Shown piece by piece: positions 1 through 8,212 of a stretch of DNA of 28,506 bases. This stretch comes from Eggerthellaceae bacterium UBA3686. Lineage in GTDB: Bacteria > Actinomycetota > Coriobacteriia > Coriobacteriales > Eggerthellaceae. Within the stretch, counting starts at the first letter, position 1; every line of letters begins with the position of its first letter. Below the pieces are notes generated by a model. It was not told the DNA's origin and made no database searches. It was given only the letters and a program-made list of their open reading frames with translations. A program made the position numbers and the translations under genes. The DNA lies in assembly GCA_002371495.1 (NCBI GenBank), contig DFIX01000039.1, forward strand, positions 1-28,506, given 5' to 3'.

Positions 1-43
1 GGGCGCGGTCTCCACAATCCCGACACATCAAGGATTTGGCCAT
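1..43 (-). CDS. Possible 5' end of a small zinc-ribbon-like protein, cut by the window edge
   Basis: On the minus strand an ATG at 43-41 opens a frame that runs off the window and reads MAKSLMCRDCGDRA. The CRDC pair is what a zinc-ribbon or rubredoxin-like start would look like. A G-rich stretch (AGGGGG) lies about 8 bases upstream and could be the ribosome binding site. Only 14 codons are visible, so this is a suggestion from one CxxC motif and one Shine-Dalgarno-like sequence. It would be downstream of the YidC-fusion gene in the same direction, with a gap of about 200 bp. Confidence 0.25.
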   Translation of the reverse strand, partial: MAKSLMCRDCGDRA

Positions 44-240
44 TGGGGACACCCCCTAGCGATGGTGGTGCGGAGCCGAAACACCCAATCTGTACGACTG
101 GGATTTAGGTCATCGAATCACAATTCGTTCAAAGTAGAAAGATATACCCGAACGCTGACTACGGTCCTGCCCGGCGGAGGCCGAGCCAACAAGTTTTGAA
201 ACGCAGTTTGGAACGCGCCCGTGTTCTACCTATATATATG
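44..240. other. Intergenic gap with no recognised gene
   Basis: This 197-bp gap lies downstream of the YidC-fusion stop codon. I see no tRNA fold, no convincing hairpin terminator and no open frame with a ribosome binding site other than the possible edge gene at 1-43. A TATATATATA run directly follows the stop codon of the fusion gene on the minus strand. The function of the rest is unknown. Confidence 0.5.
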
Positions 241-2145
241 TTAGCGATCGGATTGGTGGCGGAGGATCGCCTGCAGCAGGTATTCGCCGGATACTTCGGC
301 TCCCCTACCTATATTGAAGATGAAACCGTCGCGCACGCCCTTGATGGTATCGTGCCAGTCTTCGGTACTTGAGAGCATCGAAGCTACGGTCTGGCCGATC
401 TCGGATGCGCGCTCGGGCGCGAACGATACGCCGATCTGGTTGCGCAGCGAGATGTCGGTGGGCTCGATGCCGAGGTCCTTCCAATCGGGGTTTCCCACCT
501 TCATGGGCGTATCGATGAAAATGCAGGGCTTGAGCGTCGAGAACGAGAACTCGCAGGCGACCGACGACCAATCGGTTATGAGAATGTCGGACGTCCAGAT
601 GGTCGCGTTCGACGAGAAGTCGTGTTCGAAATAGAGTTCGTCTTCGCTGCGATCGGTATAGCGCGCTTGCAGGGCCTCCCAGCGCGCTCGGAACCTCTTC
701 GTGTACTCAGGGTGTGGGCGCACGATGACGCGCCAGCCGCGATCGAGCAGGCTCGAGGCCAGATCGTCGAAGCACGAGTCCAGCAAATTGCCATCTTGCC
801 ACGAAGGGGCGATGAGCACCACCGGTTTCTCGTTGGGGCCCGAAGAGCTCGCGGCAAGCTTGTCGTAAGAGGCGATTTCCTCATCTATCAGGTCGTAGCC
901 CGCTTCCACAAGATTCTTTGCCGGCAAATTGTAGAGCTCCTCGGCGCGGCGCACCTCGGCAACCTGATGAGGTCCGATGCACAGGAGCGTATCGTAGTGG
1001 TCGTACGCGGTGCGCGTCGGCGTCAGATGGCACGACATCATATGATGGAACATGAACACGTATTCGATGTCTTTGCGCACGTACGAGCGCTTGAGGTAGA
1101 ACGTCTCGAGATCCTCGAGGGTGGTGACAACCACGTCGGCGTCCATCTTCATCATGAGCGTAATGGCGCGCTTGGCACCTATATAGTAGGGGCGGATGCG
1201 CGGCTCTTGCTCGGCAAGGGCGAATATCTGGTCGTTTGGATCGTTGGTCACGTAATGCACGATGACGTCGGAATGTGACAGCAGGTACTCGATTGCGCCC
1301 TTGAAGTACTTGTAGAAGCCCGAGCCCTCGGAATAGAAAACGATGTGCTTGCCCACGACGTTGAAGAACCGCTTGTAATCGGTTTTCTCGCGCTTTGAAA
1401 GCGGATCGCGCTGGTACCACTTCTTCTTGCGATCGCTCTCGAGCGACTCGAGCTCGGCGAGCTCGGCACGGCTCGCCTCCAAGTCGGCGTAGTCGATGTA
1501 CTTCTTGGGAGGAATGCAGACGTTCGCGAGCGCCTGGATGGCAATGGCCGACAAGTTGGAGCAAATCCAGTAGAACGCCATGCCTGCCGCCACGAAAATG
1601 CCGAGCACCAACGACAGCGCGATGGAAAGGCCGTTGGTCATGTTCTTCTCGGCGCGGGATTGCTCGCGCTGAAGCGGGTTGATACGGTTCTGGGCGAAAC
1701 CCATAGCGACCGCCGAGAGGCCAGCCAAAAGCGGCATGATCCACGATAACCCGCCGTCTTCGATGGGCACCATGCCCAGAAACTCGGTACCGGGCGTTCC
1801 CGAATCGGTGATGGAATGGATGACGTCGACCAGGCCGAACAGGATGATGATCTGGATAATCAGCGGAACGAGCGAGAGGAGCGGATGGTAACCCTTCTCT
1901 TTATTCATCTGGTTCTGGCGCTCGCCAATGGTCTCGCGGTCGCCGAAATACTTTACCTTCAGGCGATTGATTTCGGGCATGATCTGAACCATCTTGATGG
2001 AATTCCACTGCACCCACAGCGACATGGGAAACAGAATGACCTTGGTGATCAGCGTGAAGAGCAAAATAGCCAACCACCAATTGCCCGTGAGCTTATAACA
2101 CGGCTCTACTATGATCTGCAGAACACTTGCTATTGCCGAGAACAT
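241..2145 (-). CDS. YidC/Oxa1 insertase domain fused to CDP-glycerol glycerophosphotransferase-like domain (634 aa)
   Basis: Residues 1 to about 215 are a YidC/Oxa1 membrane insertase: about five hydrophobic segments, the conserved patch LITKVILFPMSLWVQ after the first membrane helix (a Lys where a groove Arg is usual), and the long cytoplasmic loop EINRLKVKYFGDRE. YidC inserts proteins into the cytoplasmic membrane. After a charged linker (about 216-250), residues about 255-634 resemble the TagB/TagF glycerophosphotransferase family (Glyphos_transf), with APSWQDGN, VIVRPHPEYTKRF and the signature TSDILITDWSSVACEFSF followed by KPCIFIDTP. That family transfers glycerol phosphate from CDP-glycerol during teichoic acid synthesis. 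The start at 2145 has GGAG 6 bases upstream. The gene lies 33 bp after the ChW amidase in the same direction, so it is probably co-transcribed with it. The two-domain fusion is unusual; whether the insertase half still inserts proteins or only anchors the transferase is unknown. Confidence 0.88.
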   Translation of the reverse strand: MFSAIASVLQIIVEPCYKLTGNWWLAILLFTLITKVILFPMSLWVQWNSIKMVQIMPEINRLKVKYFGDRETIGERQNQMNKEKGYHPLLSLVPLIIQIIILFGLVDVIHSITDSGTPGTEFLGMVPIEDGGLSWIMPLLAGLSAVAMGFAQNRINPLQREQSRAEKNMTNGLSIALSLVLGIFVAAGMAFYWICSNLSAIAIQALANVCIPPKKYIDYADLEASRAELAELESLESDRKKKWYQRDPLSKREKTDYKRFFNVVGKHIVFYSEGSGFYKYFKGAIEYLLSHSDVIVHYVTNDPNDQIFALAEQEPRIRPYYIGAKRAITLMMKMDADVVVTTLEDLETFYLKRSYVRKDIEYVFMFHHMMSCHLTPTRTAYDHYDTLLCIGPHQVAEVRRAEELYNLPAKNLVEAGYDLIDEEIASYDKLAASSSGPNEKPVVLIAPSWQDGNLLDSCFDDLASSLLDRGWRVIVRPHPEYTKRFRARWEALQARYTDRSEDELYFEHDFSSNATIWTSDILITDWSSVACEFSFSTLKPCIFIDTPMKVGNPDWKDLGIEPTDISLRNQIGVSFAPERASEIGQTVASMLSSTEDWHDTIKGVRDGFIFNIGRGAEVSGEYLLQAILRHQSDR

Positions 2146-2178
2146 GAACGCTCCGTTGCTAGACCGTGCGAAAACCCA

Positions 2179-4116
2179 TTAGCTGCCGAGGCGCAGGTAC
2201 CCCTGCCAAATTGCATAATACGGTCCCACGTCGATCTCGTGCCCTGTTTGGTCGCCCGCCAAGCCGTAGATGGTTCCGGTCTCGGCGATATGCGCGCCGA
2301 CCGTCTGACCGTTGCCGAGGTAAATCTCGGTATGCTGACGGCCGCCGTCTCGATGGACGAGCAGGATATCGCCGCGCCTGAGGTTCTTGAGGTTGCCATG
2401 CCACTTAAACCCATGATTCGTGAGCTCGCTGCGCATGTTGCCCGTATAGGTGGCGCCACCCACCTTCAGACCGGTATTCGTTAGCGCCGAGACGACAAGC
2501 GACGAGCAGTCGTAGTCGGGTCCCCAGCGGTCGTACTGGCTGTAGCCGTGGCTATCGTCTTCGGCTATGTCGATTGCCCACTGCACATAGCTCTCAATTC
2601 TCGCAGCTGTAGACGTGGCCTTGCCGAGCACGCCAGCAGCGCTTACCGTGTACCAATTGCCCTCGATGAATACGACGTCATCGCGTACGATGTAGCCTTC
2701 ATCAGGTAAACCGTAATACTTCTTGCCGCCAATGGTAAAGAAACCCGTCTTGGCGACCGAGTACGAGCCTATGCTCACCATGTAGTACTTCTGGTCGTTC
2801 ACGTCATAGGCGCCGGTTTCGAGCCATCCGGTTGCCGAGGACAGGGCGCCCTTGTTATCAGCCAAAACGATGCCCCTGGACGTTTTCTGCTTGCCGCTTT
2901 GCAGAACATAGCCCGACTTGGTGGCAAGCGCTACGTACCCGGCAGCGGAATCGCGTGCCGCAGTAGGATCGATGATGCGGTTGACGGCGAGCCTGCCGTC
3001 GGCGTCGATCCAATAGCGATGCGACCTGGCCGTCATGACGTTGATGGGCGATTCCTTGGTCGAGACCCACTGGTTGGCGACCATCGTGCCGTTCTTGTAG
3101 TACGACCAGGTTGTCTTGCTTCCGACCCAGCCGGAGCGTGCCGTCTTGGGAACCAGCTGAACCTGGATAGCCTCGATGCGGCGGCCCTTGCCGGTACCCG
3201 CCGTGGCACCGTTGCGCACACGCGATTGCCAGCCAACCTTGCCCGCATACGTACGGTAAACGACATCGTACTCGTCGGCAATGGAGCCGGTCAGCTTGAT
3301 CTGAATGGCCTCGATATTCTTGAAATTGCCGGTTGCGGCACCGTTTTTCTTCCATGCCTTCCACTTGCCACTGCTCAGGCGGACGCGATACATGATGTTG
3401 CCGCTGTAGGCGCCCCTGTCGAGGGCGATGGCGAAGTTCGAGATGCGCTTTGCCCTGCCGGTCCTGCCGGCCTTGCCGTTGTTCTGGGTATAGGTAAGCC
3501 ACTTGGACGAGCCCTTGAGCTTAGTGCGGTAACGCACGTTGACGAGGCCTTTGCCCGCGGCGGACTGCCGTGCTTTCGGCACGAGCTTCACCTGCAAGCC
3601 CCGAAGCTTGCTGCCCGTTTTGCCAGCCGTCTTACCGTTGGCCTTCCAGCCCTGCCATTTGCCGTTCGAGCCCATCACCTGGTACTGCACGTCGTACCAG
3701 GAGGCCAGCTCGCCAGTCAGCGCAATACGAACCGCTTCGACGCGCTTGGCCTTCTTGCCCGTGGTGCCGGCGACCTTTCCGTTTGCCTTGACGGCCTGCC
3801 AGCCGTACCCACGCACGTACGCCTGGTACTGAATCGCGCCCGAAACCTGCCCGCTCGCCTGCAGGCGCAGCGCGGTGAACTGCTTGCCCTTCGCGACGGA
3901 GCTTGTAGCGCCATCGGCCCCCCACGACCAAGCGCCGCCGGCGTCGACGGCGTACCTCACCGTGACCGCAGGTGCCGCCTGAAACTGCCCGCCCTGAAGC
4001 GCCGCAGCATCCTCCGAGTTGCCTTCGGCCGCGAATGCCAGTTGGGGCACAGCCATCACCAAAGCCAACAGCACCACGGCCAGCAATGCTGACGAACGCC
4101 TTTGTATGGAAACCAT
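2179..4116 (-). CDS. Secreted ChW-repeat peptidoglycan amidase (NlpC/P60-like, Amidase_5 type, 645 aa)
   Basis: An N-terminal signal peptide (hydrophobic core LLAVVLLALVMAVP, likely cleavage near AFA-AEG, residue about 30) is followed by about six repeats of roughly 45-50 residues of ChW type (pattern YxVxxxxxGWxxWxxNGxxAGTxGxxxRIEAIQIxL) to about residue 325. A middle part (about 330-500) has tyrosine/tryptophan-rich cell-wall-binding-like repeats such as TGFFTIGGKKYYG. The C-terminal domain (about 510-645) has the cysteine nucleophile in PDYDCSS (Cys537) and a histidine in QHTEIYLGNG, matching the phage-type Amidase_5/NlpC-P60 family that cleaves peptidoglycan. An upstream extension to 4251 is open, but the ATG at 4116 has AAAGG close upstream and directly precedes the signal peptide, so I chose it. 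The protein should act outside the cell. It lies 55 bp after the phosphoesterase, and a possible promoter lies in that gap. Confidence 0.88.
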   Translation of the reverse strand: MVSIQRRSSALLAVVLLALVMAVPQLAFAAEGNSEDAAALQGGQFQAAPAVTVRYAVDAGGAWSWGADGATSSVAKGKQFTALRLQASGQVSGAIQYQAYVRGYGWQAVKANGKVAGTTGKKAKRVEAVRIALTGELASWYDVQYQVMGSNGKWQGWKANGKTAGKTGSKLRGLQVKLVPKARQSAAGKGLVNVRYRTKLKGSSKWLTYTQNNGKAGRTGRAKRISNFAIALDRGAYSGNIMYRVRLSSGKWKAWKKNGAATGNFKNIEAIQIKLTGSIADEYDVVYRTYAGKVGWQSRVRNGATAGTGKGRRIEAIQVQLVPKTARSGWVGSKTTWSYYKNGTMVANQWVSTKESPINVMTARSHRYWIDADGRLAVNRIIDPTAARDSAAGYVALATKSGYVLQSGKQKTSRGIVLADNKGALSSATGWLETGAYDVNDQKYYMVSIGSYSVAKTGFFTIGGKKYYGLPDEGYIVRDDVVFIEGNWYTVSAAGVLGKATSTAARIESYVQWAIDIAEDDSHGYSQYDRWGPDYDCSSLVVSALTNTGLKVGGATYTGNMRSELTNHGFKWHGNLKNLRRGDILLVHRDGGRQHTEIYLGNGQTVGAHIAETGTIYGLAGDQTGHEIDVGPYYAIWQGYLRLGS

Positions 4117-4132
4117 AGTGAACCTTTCGCAG

Positions 4133-4162
4133 ATTATCATGTAACGCTCTATTCTAATGCAA
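4133..4162 (-). promoter_or_regulatory. Possible promoter for the ChW amidase
   Basis: On the minus strand TTGCAT (4162-4157) and GATAAT (4138-4133) are separated by 18 bp, close to sigma-70 -35 and -10 boxes. The predicted start site would leave a leader of only about 10 bases before the ATG at 4116. The -35 box is weak. The amidase may therefore be made both from this site and by read-through from the phosphoesterase. Confidence 0.35.
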
Positions 4163-4171
4163 TCGCCCCAT

Positions 4172-5485
4172 TTATGCTGCGCGCAACTTGGCGTTCGATT
4201 GCGGCTCCGCAGACCATGCGTACGTCGATTTGAACCGCATCGTCTGCGCACTTTTCGTCACTTCAAGCGCCTGCGCTTTAGGCTTCGACCAGCCAGACGG
4301 CACACCGACGACTTTCACGGTGACCAGAACGCCCGACGGTATGCCCGCGAATTTCTTCGCAGTGCCGGCCTTGAGGGAAAACGTCGAACCGCTCGCCACT
4401 CCCCCGTACGTACCGCCATCCGAGAACGTAATCTGATACGTGAACTCCGCAGGTTTCGGGTAATCGGCCTTCGTGGGCACCGAGCGAACCGTAATCGACG
4501 AGCGCGCTTGCTTGAACTTCCAGATCTTGTCGACACGGCCCTTCGTCGTGTTCCATTTCCTCAACGTCATAACTCCGCTATCGGTTATGCGCAGCGAATC
4601 GGCGAAGCTGTAGCTGCCGCTGCGATAGCGCGAGCAGGCATTGACGCCGATGCTGCGGAACGGATACTTGGTCTTTTTCTTGAATCCGGTGCGGCCGTAC
4701 GGCGTCGTCCTGCAAGAGGGCTTGACCACGCGGCACTGCGCTTTCGTCGAGTACGTATGCATATGCCCCGAGACGAACAGGACGTTGGGGTACGAGCGCA
4801 GCACGCCCATGAGCTTGGCGTGCATGTTGAGCACGCCCGAACTGTACGGGTAATGGCACACGACGATGGCGACTTTGCCCTGGCGCATGGTCGTGCGCAG
4901 GCGGTTGTTCAGCTGCTTGATCATGCTGTTCGAGATAACCGAGTGCCCTTTGGCGCGGATACCGCCCAGGGTCATGATGTTTACGTGCTCGAACTCGGTA
5001 TACGACGTCGTGGCACCGCCGTTGATCTGCTTGAAGTTGCGAAAGCCGTTCGCGACGGTAAGCGAGCGGTCGGCGCCGAGGTAGATGCCGTTCTTGCCGG
5101 TATCGTGGTCGCCGAGCGCCTGGATGCGGGCTGCGAAGGGCACGATGCTGTCGCACAGGTACTCCCATTCGCTGAACGACGCGGCATCGCCGCGGTCGGT
5201 CACATCGCCGGCGACGCACACTGCCTTCAGGTTGTCGAGCTCGCCAGCCCAAAGCAGGGCGGTTTCGGCATCTTCGTACGACGTTTGGAAAGGCTGTCCA
5301 AAATGCGTGTCAGCCAACAGCACGAAGTCCTCCGAGGCGGCATGGGCGCGCGGCACCGCCGCCATTAGGGCAAAGACCGCGCAGCACGTCAAGGTTATGA
5401 AAACGGTAAATGCGGATTTGCAAAGCTTGTCAGCAATGACCGACGCGCCAGCAGCCGAAGCCTGCGCCTGTCTTCTATGAAACAT
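4172..5485 (-). CDS. Exported calcineurin-like metallophosphoesterase (437 aa)
   Basis: A long signal sequence (hydrophobic stretch about residues 24-45, likely cleavage after PRAHA at about 49) precedes a metallophosphoesterase domain. Its motifs appear in order: ADTHFG (Asp59, His61), AGDVTDRGD (Asp94), LGDHDTG (125-130), CHYPYSSG and VSGHMHTYS. These coordinate two metal ions in the family; the substrate cannot be told. The usual GNHD/E asparagine is replaced by aspartate (GDHD). The last 90 residues are a beta-rich tail of unknown role. The start at 5485 has GGAAG about 7 bases upstream and overlaps the end of the YARHG gene by 11 bp, which suggests translational coupling. It acts outside the membrane or at the cell surface. 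Confidence 0.85.
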   Translation of the reverse strand: MFHRRQAQASAAGASVIADKLCKSAFTVFITLTCCAVFALMAAVPRAHAASEDFVLLADTHFGQPFQTSYEDAETALLWAGELDNLKAVCVAGDVTDRGDAASFSEWEYLCDSIVPFAARIQALGDHDTGKNGIYLGADRSLTVANGFRNFKQINGGATTSYTEFEHVNIMTLGGIRAKGHSVISNSMIKQLNNRLRTTMRQGKVAIVVCHYPYSSGVLNMHAKLMGVLRSYPNVLFVSGHMHTYSTKAQCRVVKPSCRTTPYGRTGFKKKTKYPFRSIGVNACSRYRSGSYSFADSLRITDSGVMTLRKWNTTKGRVDKIWKFKQARSSITVRSVPTKADYPKPAEFTYQITFSDGGTYGGVASGSTFSLKAGTAKKFAGIPSGVLVTVKVVGVPSGWSKPKAQALEVTKSAQTMRFKSTYAWSAEPQSNAKLRAA

Positions 5486-6743
5486 AAGGGGACTTCCGAT
5501 TCTTCTCGATGGACAACATCAGCGCCACGTTCTTTGACTCGGTCTTGCTCAGCCTGATTCGGGCGCCTGGATTAGGGCGATACCAATCTTTCGATGCGAA
5601 ATACGAGCGCAACTCGTCAGAGGAGAACGCCAAACCGTGATGCGCATACACCTCGTTTCGGGCTATGAACAGCGAATAATTGTCGAGTTTCTGCAATGCC
5701 GAAGCGCCGAGGGCCCTTGTCGTCGAATAAGCCGGCACACTTGCCGAAAGCGGCACGCTACCGTACGTGCCCGAGAGCAGGCGGCCGCTCTTGGGCGACC
5801 CCGCGGCCGGACACGCAACCCACCCGAGCTTGCTTCCGTACTGAATGCGGTATGCAAGCCCGTCGCTCGTAAGCCGCACCGCCAGGGGGCGAACGACTTT
5901 GCCTGCAGAAACGCGGAACGACGAGCCCTTCAGCGATGCGGAGCTATAAGCCCAAAACGCTTGCGCGACCTTGCGTTTCTGCTTGGTGTAGCCTCCGGTA
6001 GAAGTTGCGGCGAAGCGCAACGCCGAAGTGGCATTGCTCGTGCGCGACAACCTACCGTTTTTCCATGCGTAGGTGAAACTCGTGCGCGAAAGGCCCGTGA
6101 CCGTCGAAGAGAACTCGAACTGCACGATGATACGGTTGCCGGAGGGCTTGACCGAGCTTATGTAGGCATTTGAGGCGCCGACCCTGTTCATAAGCTCGTT
6201 GCCGACGGCGTTCACGAATTTCGAACCTTGGCAGTAATACAGGGACTGCAGCGCCCCATTGGGAGTGAAGGCGCTCACGAAAAGAAGGGGTTTGTTGTTC
6301 TTGAGCGTGATCAACCGCACGCTGGCCTGGTCGATGCCCCTTTCGCCACCCGATACGCTGCAGGAGAGCCGCCCGTTGACCCAGACCTGAATCGCAGACG
6401 CAAGCGCCTCGTCGGATACAAGCGGCACCACTTTGATCTCGATCTTGTCGGCACGCGCATCCCCCGTCACGTCATATGCTGACGAAGATGCGCCCTTCAA
6501 GTCGTGGTACGTCCCGTTGGCCCACCCGTAGTTGAAAAGCGTCTTGACAGAGGCCTTGCCCTTGCAGTTGGCGGCTTGAGCTTCAGAGCGGGAAACGTTC
6601 ATCGTCGCGCCGCGCAAACTGCCCTGCGCCGCTTGGGCTTGAATTGCGCCAAGAACGCTTAACGCGACAAAACAGCAACTGATCAGGGCAACGCCGATGG
6701 CAATGACACGCATGCGGCTGCGCAGACCTTGTGCAGATGCCAT
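5475..6743 (-). CDS. Secreted YARHG-domain protein (422 aa)
   Basis: The protein starts with a basic segment and a hydrophobic helix (VIAIGVALISCCFVALSVLGAI), with a likely signal cleavage at QAQAA. The middle is not recognised. The C-terminus contains LFIARNEVYAHHGLAFSSDELRSY in two adjacent parts followed by FASKDWYRP, the YARHG domain, a small extracellular domain common in bacterial lipoproteins and secreted proteins. The ATG at 6743 has a G-run (GGGGG) about 9 bases upstream; a longer open frame to 6848 has no such site and lies beyond the -10 box, so I rejected it. It is the first gene of the minus-strand envelope cluster and overlaps the phosphoesterase gene. Molecular function is unknown. 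Confidence 0.8.
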   Translation of the reverse strand: MASAQGLRSRMRVIAIGVALISCCFVALSVLGAIQAQAAQGSLRGATMNVSRSEAQAANCKGKASVKTLFNYGWANGTYHDLKGASSSAYDVTGDARADKIEIKVVPLVSDEALASAIQVWVNGRLSCSVSGGERGIDQASVRLITLKNNKPLLFVSAFTPNGALQSLYYCQGSKFVNAVGNELMNRVGASNAYISSVKPSGNRIIVQFEFSSTVTGLSRTSFTYAWKNGRLSRTSNATSALRFAATSTGGYTKQKRKVAQAFWAYSSASLKGSSFRVSAGKVVRPLAVRLTSDGLAYRIQYGSKLGWVACPAAGSPKSGRLLSGTYGSVPLSASVPAYSTTRALGASALQKLDNYSLFIARNEVYAHHGLAFSSDELRSYFASKDWYRPNPGARIRLSKTESKNVALMLSIEKNRKSPYVS

Positions 6744-6791
6744 AATCGGGACCCCCAAACAACGTTGCGGAAACTTTGATTTGAAGGTCTT

Positions 6792-6797
6792 ATTATA
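6792..6797 (-). promoter_or_regulatory. Consensus -10 box upstream of the YARHG envelope cluster
   Basis: The minus strand reads TATAAT at 6797-6792, a perfect -10 box about 48 bp before the chosen ATG at 6743. The region 17 bp upstream reads TTCGGC, a poor -35 box. Position and match make it the best candidate promoter for the three-to-four gene envelope operon. Confidence 0.5.
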
Positions 6798-6971
6798 CGA
6801 CGAACCCACAGCCAGCCGAAGGGCAGCGGCGAACCACAGGCTGCGCAAGGGAAACGATTCTTCATCCGCTGGGCTTTAAGGCGCCCACTTACGCTCGACG
6901 ATGACGCGCGGTATTGTATGTTCGGAAAACCCTGCGCGAGCATATCGCCAACTAAGGCAGGAGCACAGACC

Positions 6972-7346
6972 ATGGCAAACGAGGCGAACATCACACTGCA
7001 AATCCAACAGCTCAAGAAGACCGTCGACGAGACGGACGCCATCGTCATCGGGGCCGGCGCCGACGACACGTTCGTCGAAGACGCCGGCTGGAATGCCGCG
7101 GCGCAACGCTACAGCGCTTTTCTGGAAGCGCATCAGACTGGCAAGGTGCTCTACCTCGAGCTTGGCGTCGGCGGCAACACGCCGGTCATCATCAAATACC
7201 CGTTCTGGCGCTACACGTATGCCAATCCCGATGCCACGTATGCCTGCGTGAACTTCGGCGAGGCTTATGCGCACACCTCGATACAGGACCGCTCGATCCT
7301 CATCGATGCCGATATCGACCTGGTGCTTGACGAACTGGTCGGCTAG
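6972..7346 (+). CDS. Internally deleted Sir2-like protein (124 aa)
   Basis: Residues 1-30 (ending TDAIVIGAGA) match the start of Sir2-type NAD-dependent deacylases, where IVIGAGAG begins the NAD-binding Rossmann fold. From residue 31 the sequence (DDTFVEDAGW, then KVLYLELGVGGNTPVIIKYPFW and YACVNFGEAY) matches the C-terminal third of the long Sir2-like proteins of Firmicutes and Actinobacteria. The part between, which in full-length relatives holds the rest of the NAD site, the catalytic histidine and the zinc cysteines, is absent while the frame is kept. AGGAG lies 8 bases before the ATG at 6972, so it may still be made. It cannot be an active deacylase as it stands: it is either a decaying gene or a small protein with another use. 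The deletion is inferred from memory of the family, not from an alignment. Confidence 0.75.
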   Translation: MANEANITLQIQQLKKTVDETDAIVIGAGADDTFVEDAGWNAAAQRYSAFLEAHQTGKVLYLELGVGGNTPVIIKYPFWRYTYANPDATYACVNFGEAYAHTSIQDRSILIDADIDLVLDELVG

Positions 7347-7366
7347 ACCCGCAAATGGAACCAAGG

Positions 7367-7397
7367 GGCCCTGTGCAGAAACAGGGCCGCACCCTTT
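7367..7397 (+). terminator. Probable terminator after the Sir2-like gene
   Basis: GGCCCTGT (7367-7374) and ACAGGGCC (7381-7388) form a perfect 8-bp stem with a 6-base loop, followed by a short T-run (CCCTTTTGC). It lies 20 bp after the stop codon. The T-run is short, so termination may be partial. Confidence 0.6.
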
Positions 7398-7457
7398 TGC
7401 CTATAAGATACAATCTCTGCTTGTTTGCAACCGAAACTATTGCAGGGGAACATTCGC

Positions 7458-8183
7458 GTGCCAGGATTGGGAACCATAATCAACGTCGCGGCCATCGTCA
7501 CAGCCGGCCTGCTCGGGGTCGGCGCGGGCCGGCTGCTAAACGAGCGCATGCAGGAAGGCCTGGCCAAGGCAGCAGGCGCATGCGTGCTGTTCATCGGCAT
7601 CGCAGGCGCGTTGCAAGGGATGCTCTCGGTGAGCGGTGGCGTGCTCGTTTCGGGCATGTCGCTCTACATTGTGGTAAGCATCGTGGCAGGCACCCTCATC
7701 GGAGAAGCAATCGACATCGATGCGCTGGTCCGCCGTTTCGGGGAATGGCTCAAACGCAAGACCGGAAGCGCCAAGGACCGCACGTTCGTCGACGCCTTCG
7801 TCACCGCATCGGTCACGGTCTGCGTAGGAGCCATGGCGGTAGTCGGAGCCGTCGAGGACGGTATGGCAGGCGACATCTCGATCCTGTGCACGAAGGCCAT
7901 CCTGGACTTCGTCATCATCCTGGTCATGACCTGCTCGCTTGGGCGCGGATGTGCGTTCTCGGCGATTCCCGTGGGAATCTTTCAGGGATCAATTACGGCG
8001 CTTGCAGTGCTGATCAGGCCGTTTATGACCGATCCAGCAATGGCGGGGCTGTCGATGGTGGGCAGCATCCTTATATTCTGCGTAGGTGTGAACCTCGTAT
8101 GGGACACCAAGCTGCGCGTCGCCAATATGCTGCCCGCCATAATCGTCGCCCCACTACTCACCTTCCTGCCCATCGTCTGGTAG
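7458..8183 (+). CDS. DUF554 family integral membrane protein (241 aa)
   Basis: The protein is strongly hydrophobic with about six to seven membrane helices. It has the DUF554 start PGLGTIINVAAIVTAGLLG and the patches VLFIGIAGALQG, SVTVCVGAMAVVGAVEDG and FSAIPVGIFQGSIT typical of this family. DUF554 proteins are putative transporters or channels with no settled substrate. I chose the GTG at 7458 because AGGGGA lies about 9 bases upstream and the family normally begins at this point; an upstream TTG (7425) is also in frame. It lies alone on the plus strand between a terminator and a convergent gene. Confidence 0.85.
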   Translation: MPGLGTIINVAAIVTAGLLGVGAGRLLNERMQEGLAKAAGACVLFIGIAGALQGMLSVSGGVLVSGMSLYIVVSIVAGTLIGEAIDIDALVRRFGEWLKRKTGSAKDRTFVDAFVTASVTVCVGAMAVVGAVEDGMAGDISILCTKAILDFVIILVMTCSLGRGCAFSAIPVGIFQGSITALAVLIRPFMTDPAMAGLSMVGSILIFCVGVNLVWDTKLRVANMLPAIIVAPLLTFLPIVW

Positions 8184-8184
8184 C

Positions 8185-8212
8185 AGGGCGCCCAAGCGAA
8201 ATGGCACGCCCT
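8185..8212. terminator. Weak hairpin between convergent genes
   Basis: AGGGCG (8185-8190) pairs with CGCCCT (8207-8212) around a 16-base loop in the 27-bp gap between the DUF554 gene and the convergent FMN reductase. There is no T-run on either strand. It could be a weak bidirectional terminator or chance. Confidence 0.3.

Noticed and set aside
1..240. tRNA, tmRNA or other stable RNA at the left edge
   Set aside because: No cloverleaf, CCA end or tmRNA-like end could be folded by eye.
2899..4092. 397-codon plus-strand open frame opposite the ChW amidase
   Set aside because: Low-complexity shadow of the repeat-rich amidase gene, without a ribosome binding site.
4157..5368. Long plus-strand open frame opposite the phosphoesterase gene
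   Set aside because: It has no ribosome binding site and an arginine/alanine-rich composition, and the opposite strand has clear family motifs. It is a high-GC shadow frame.
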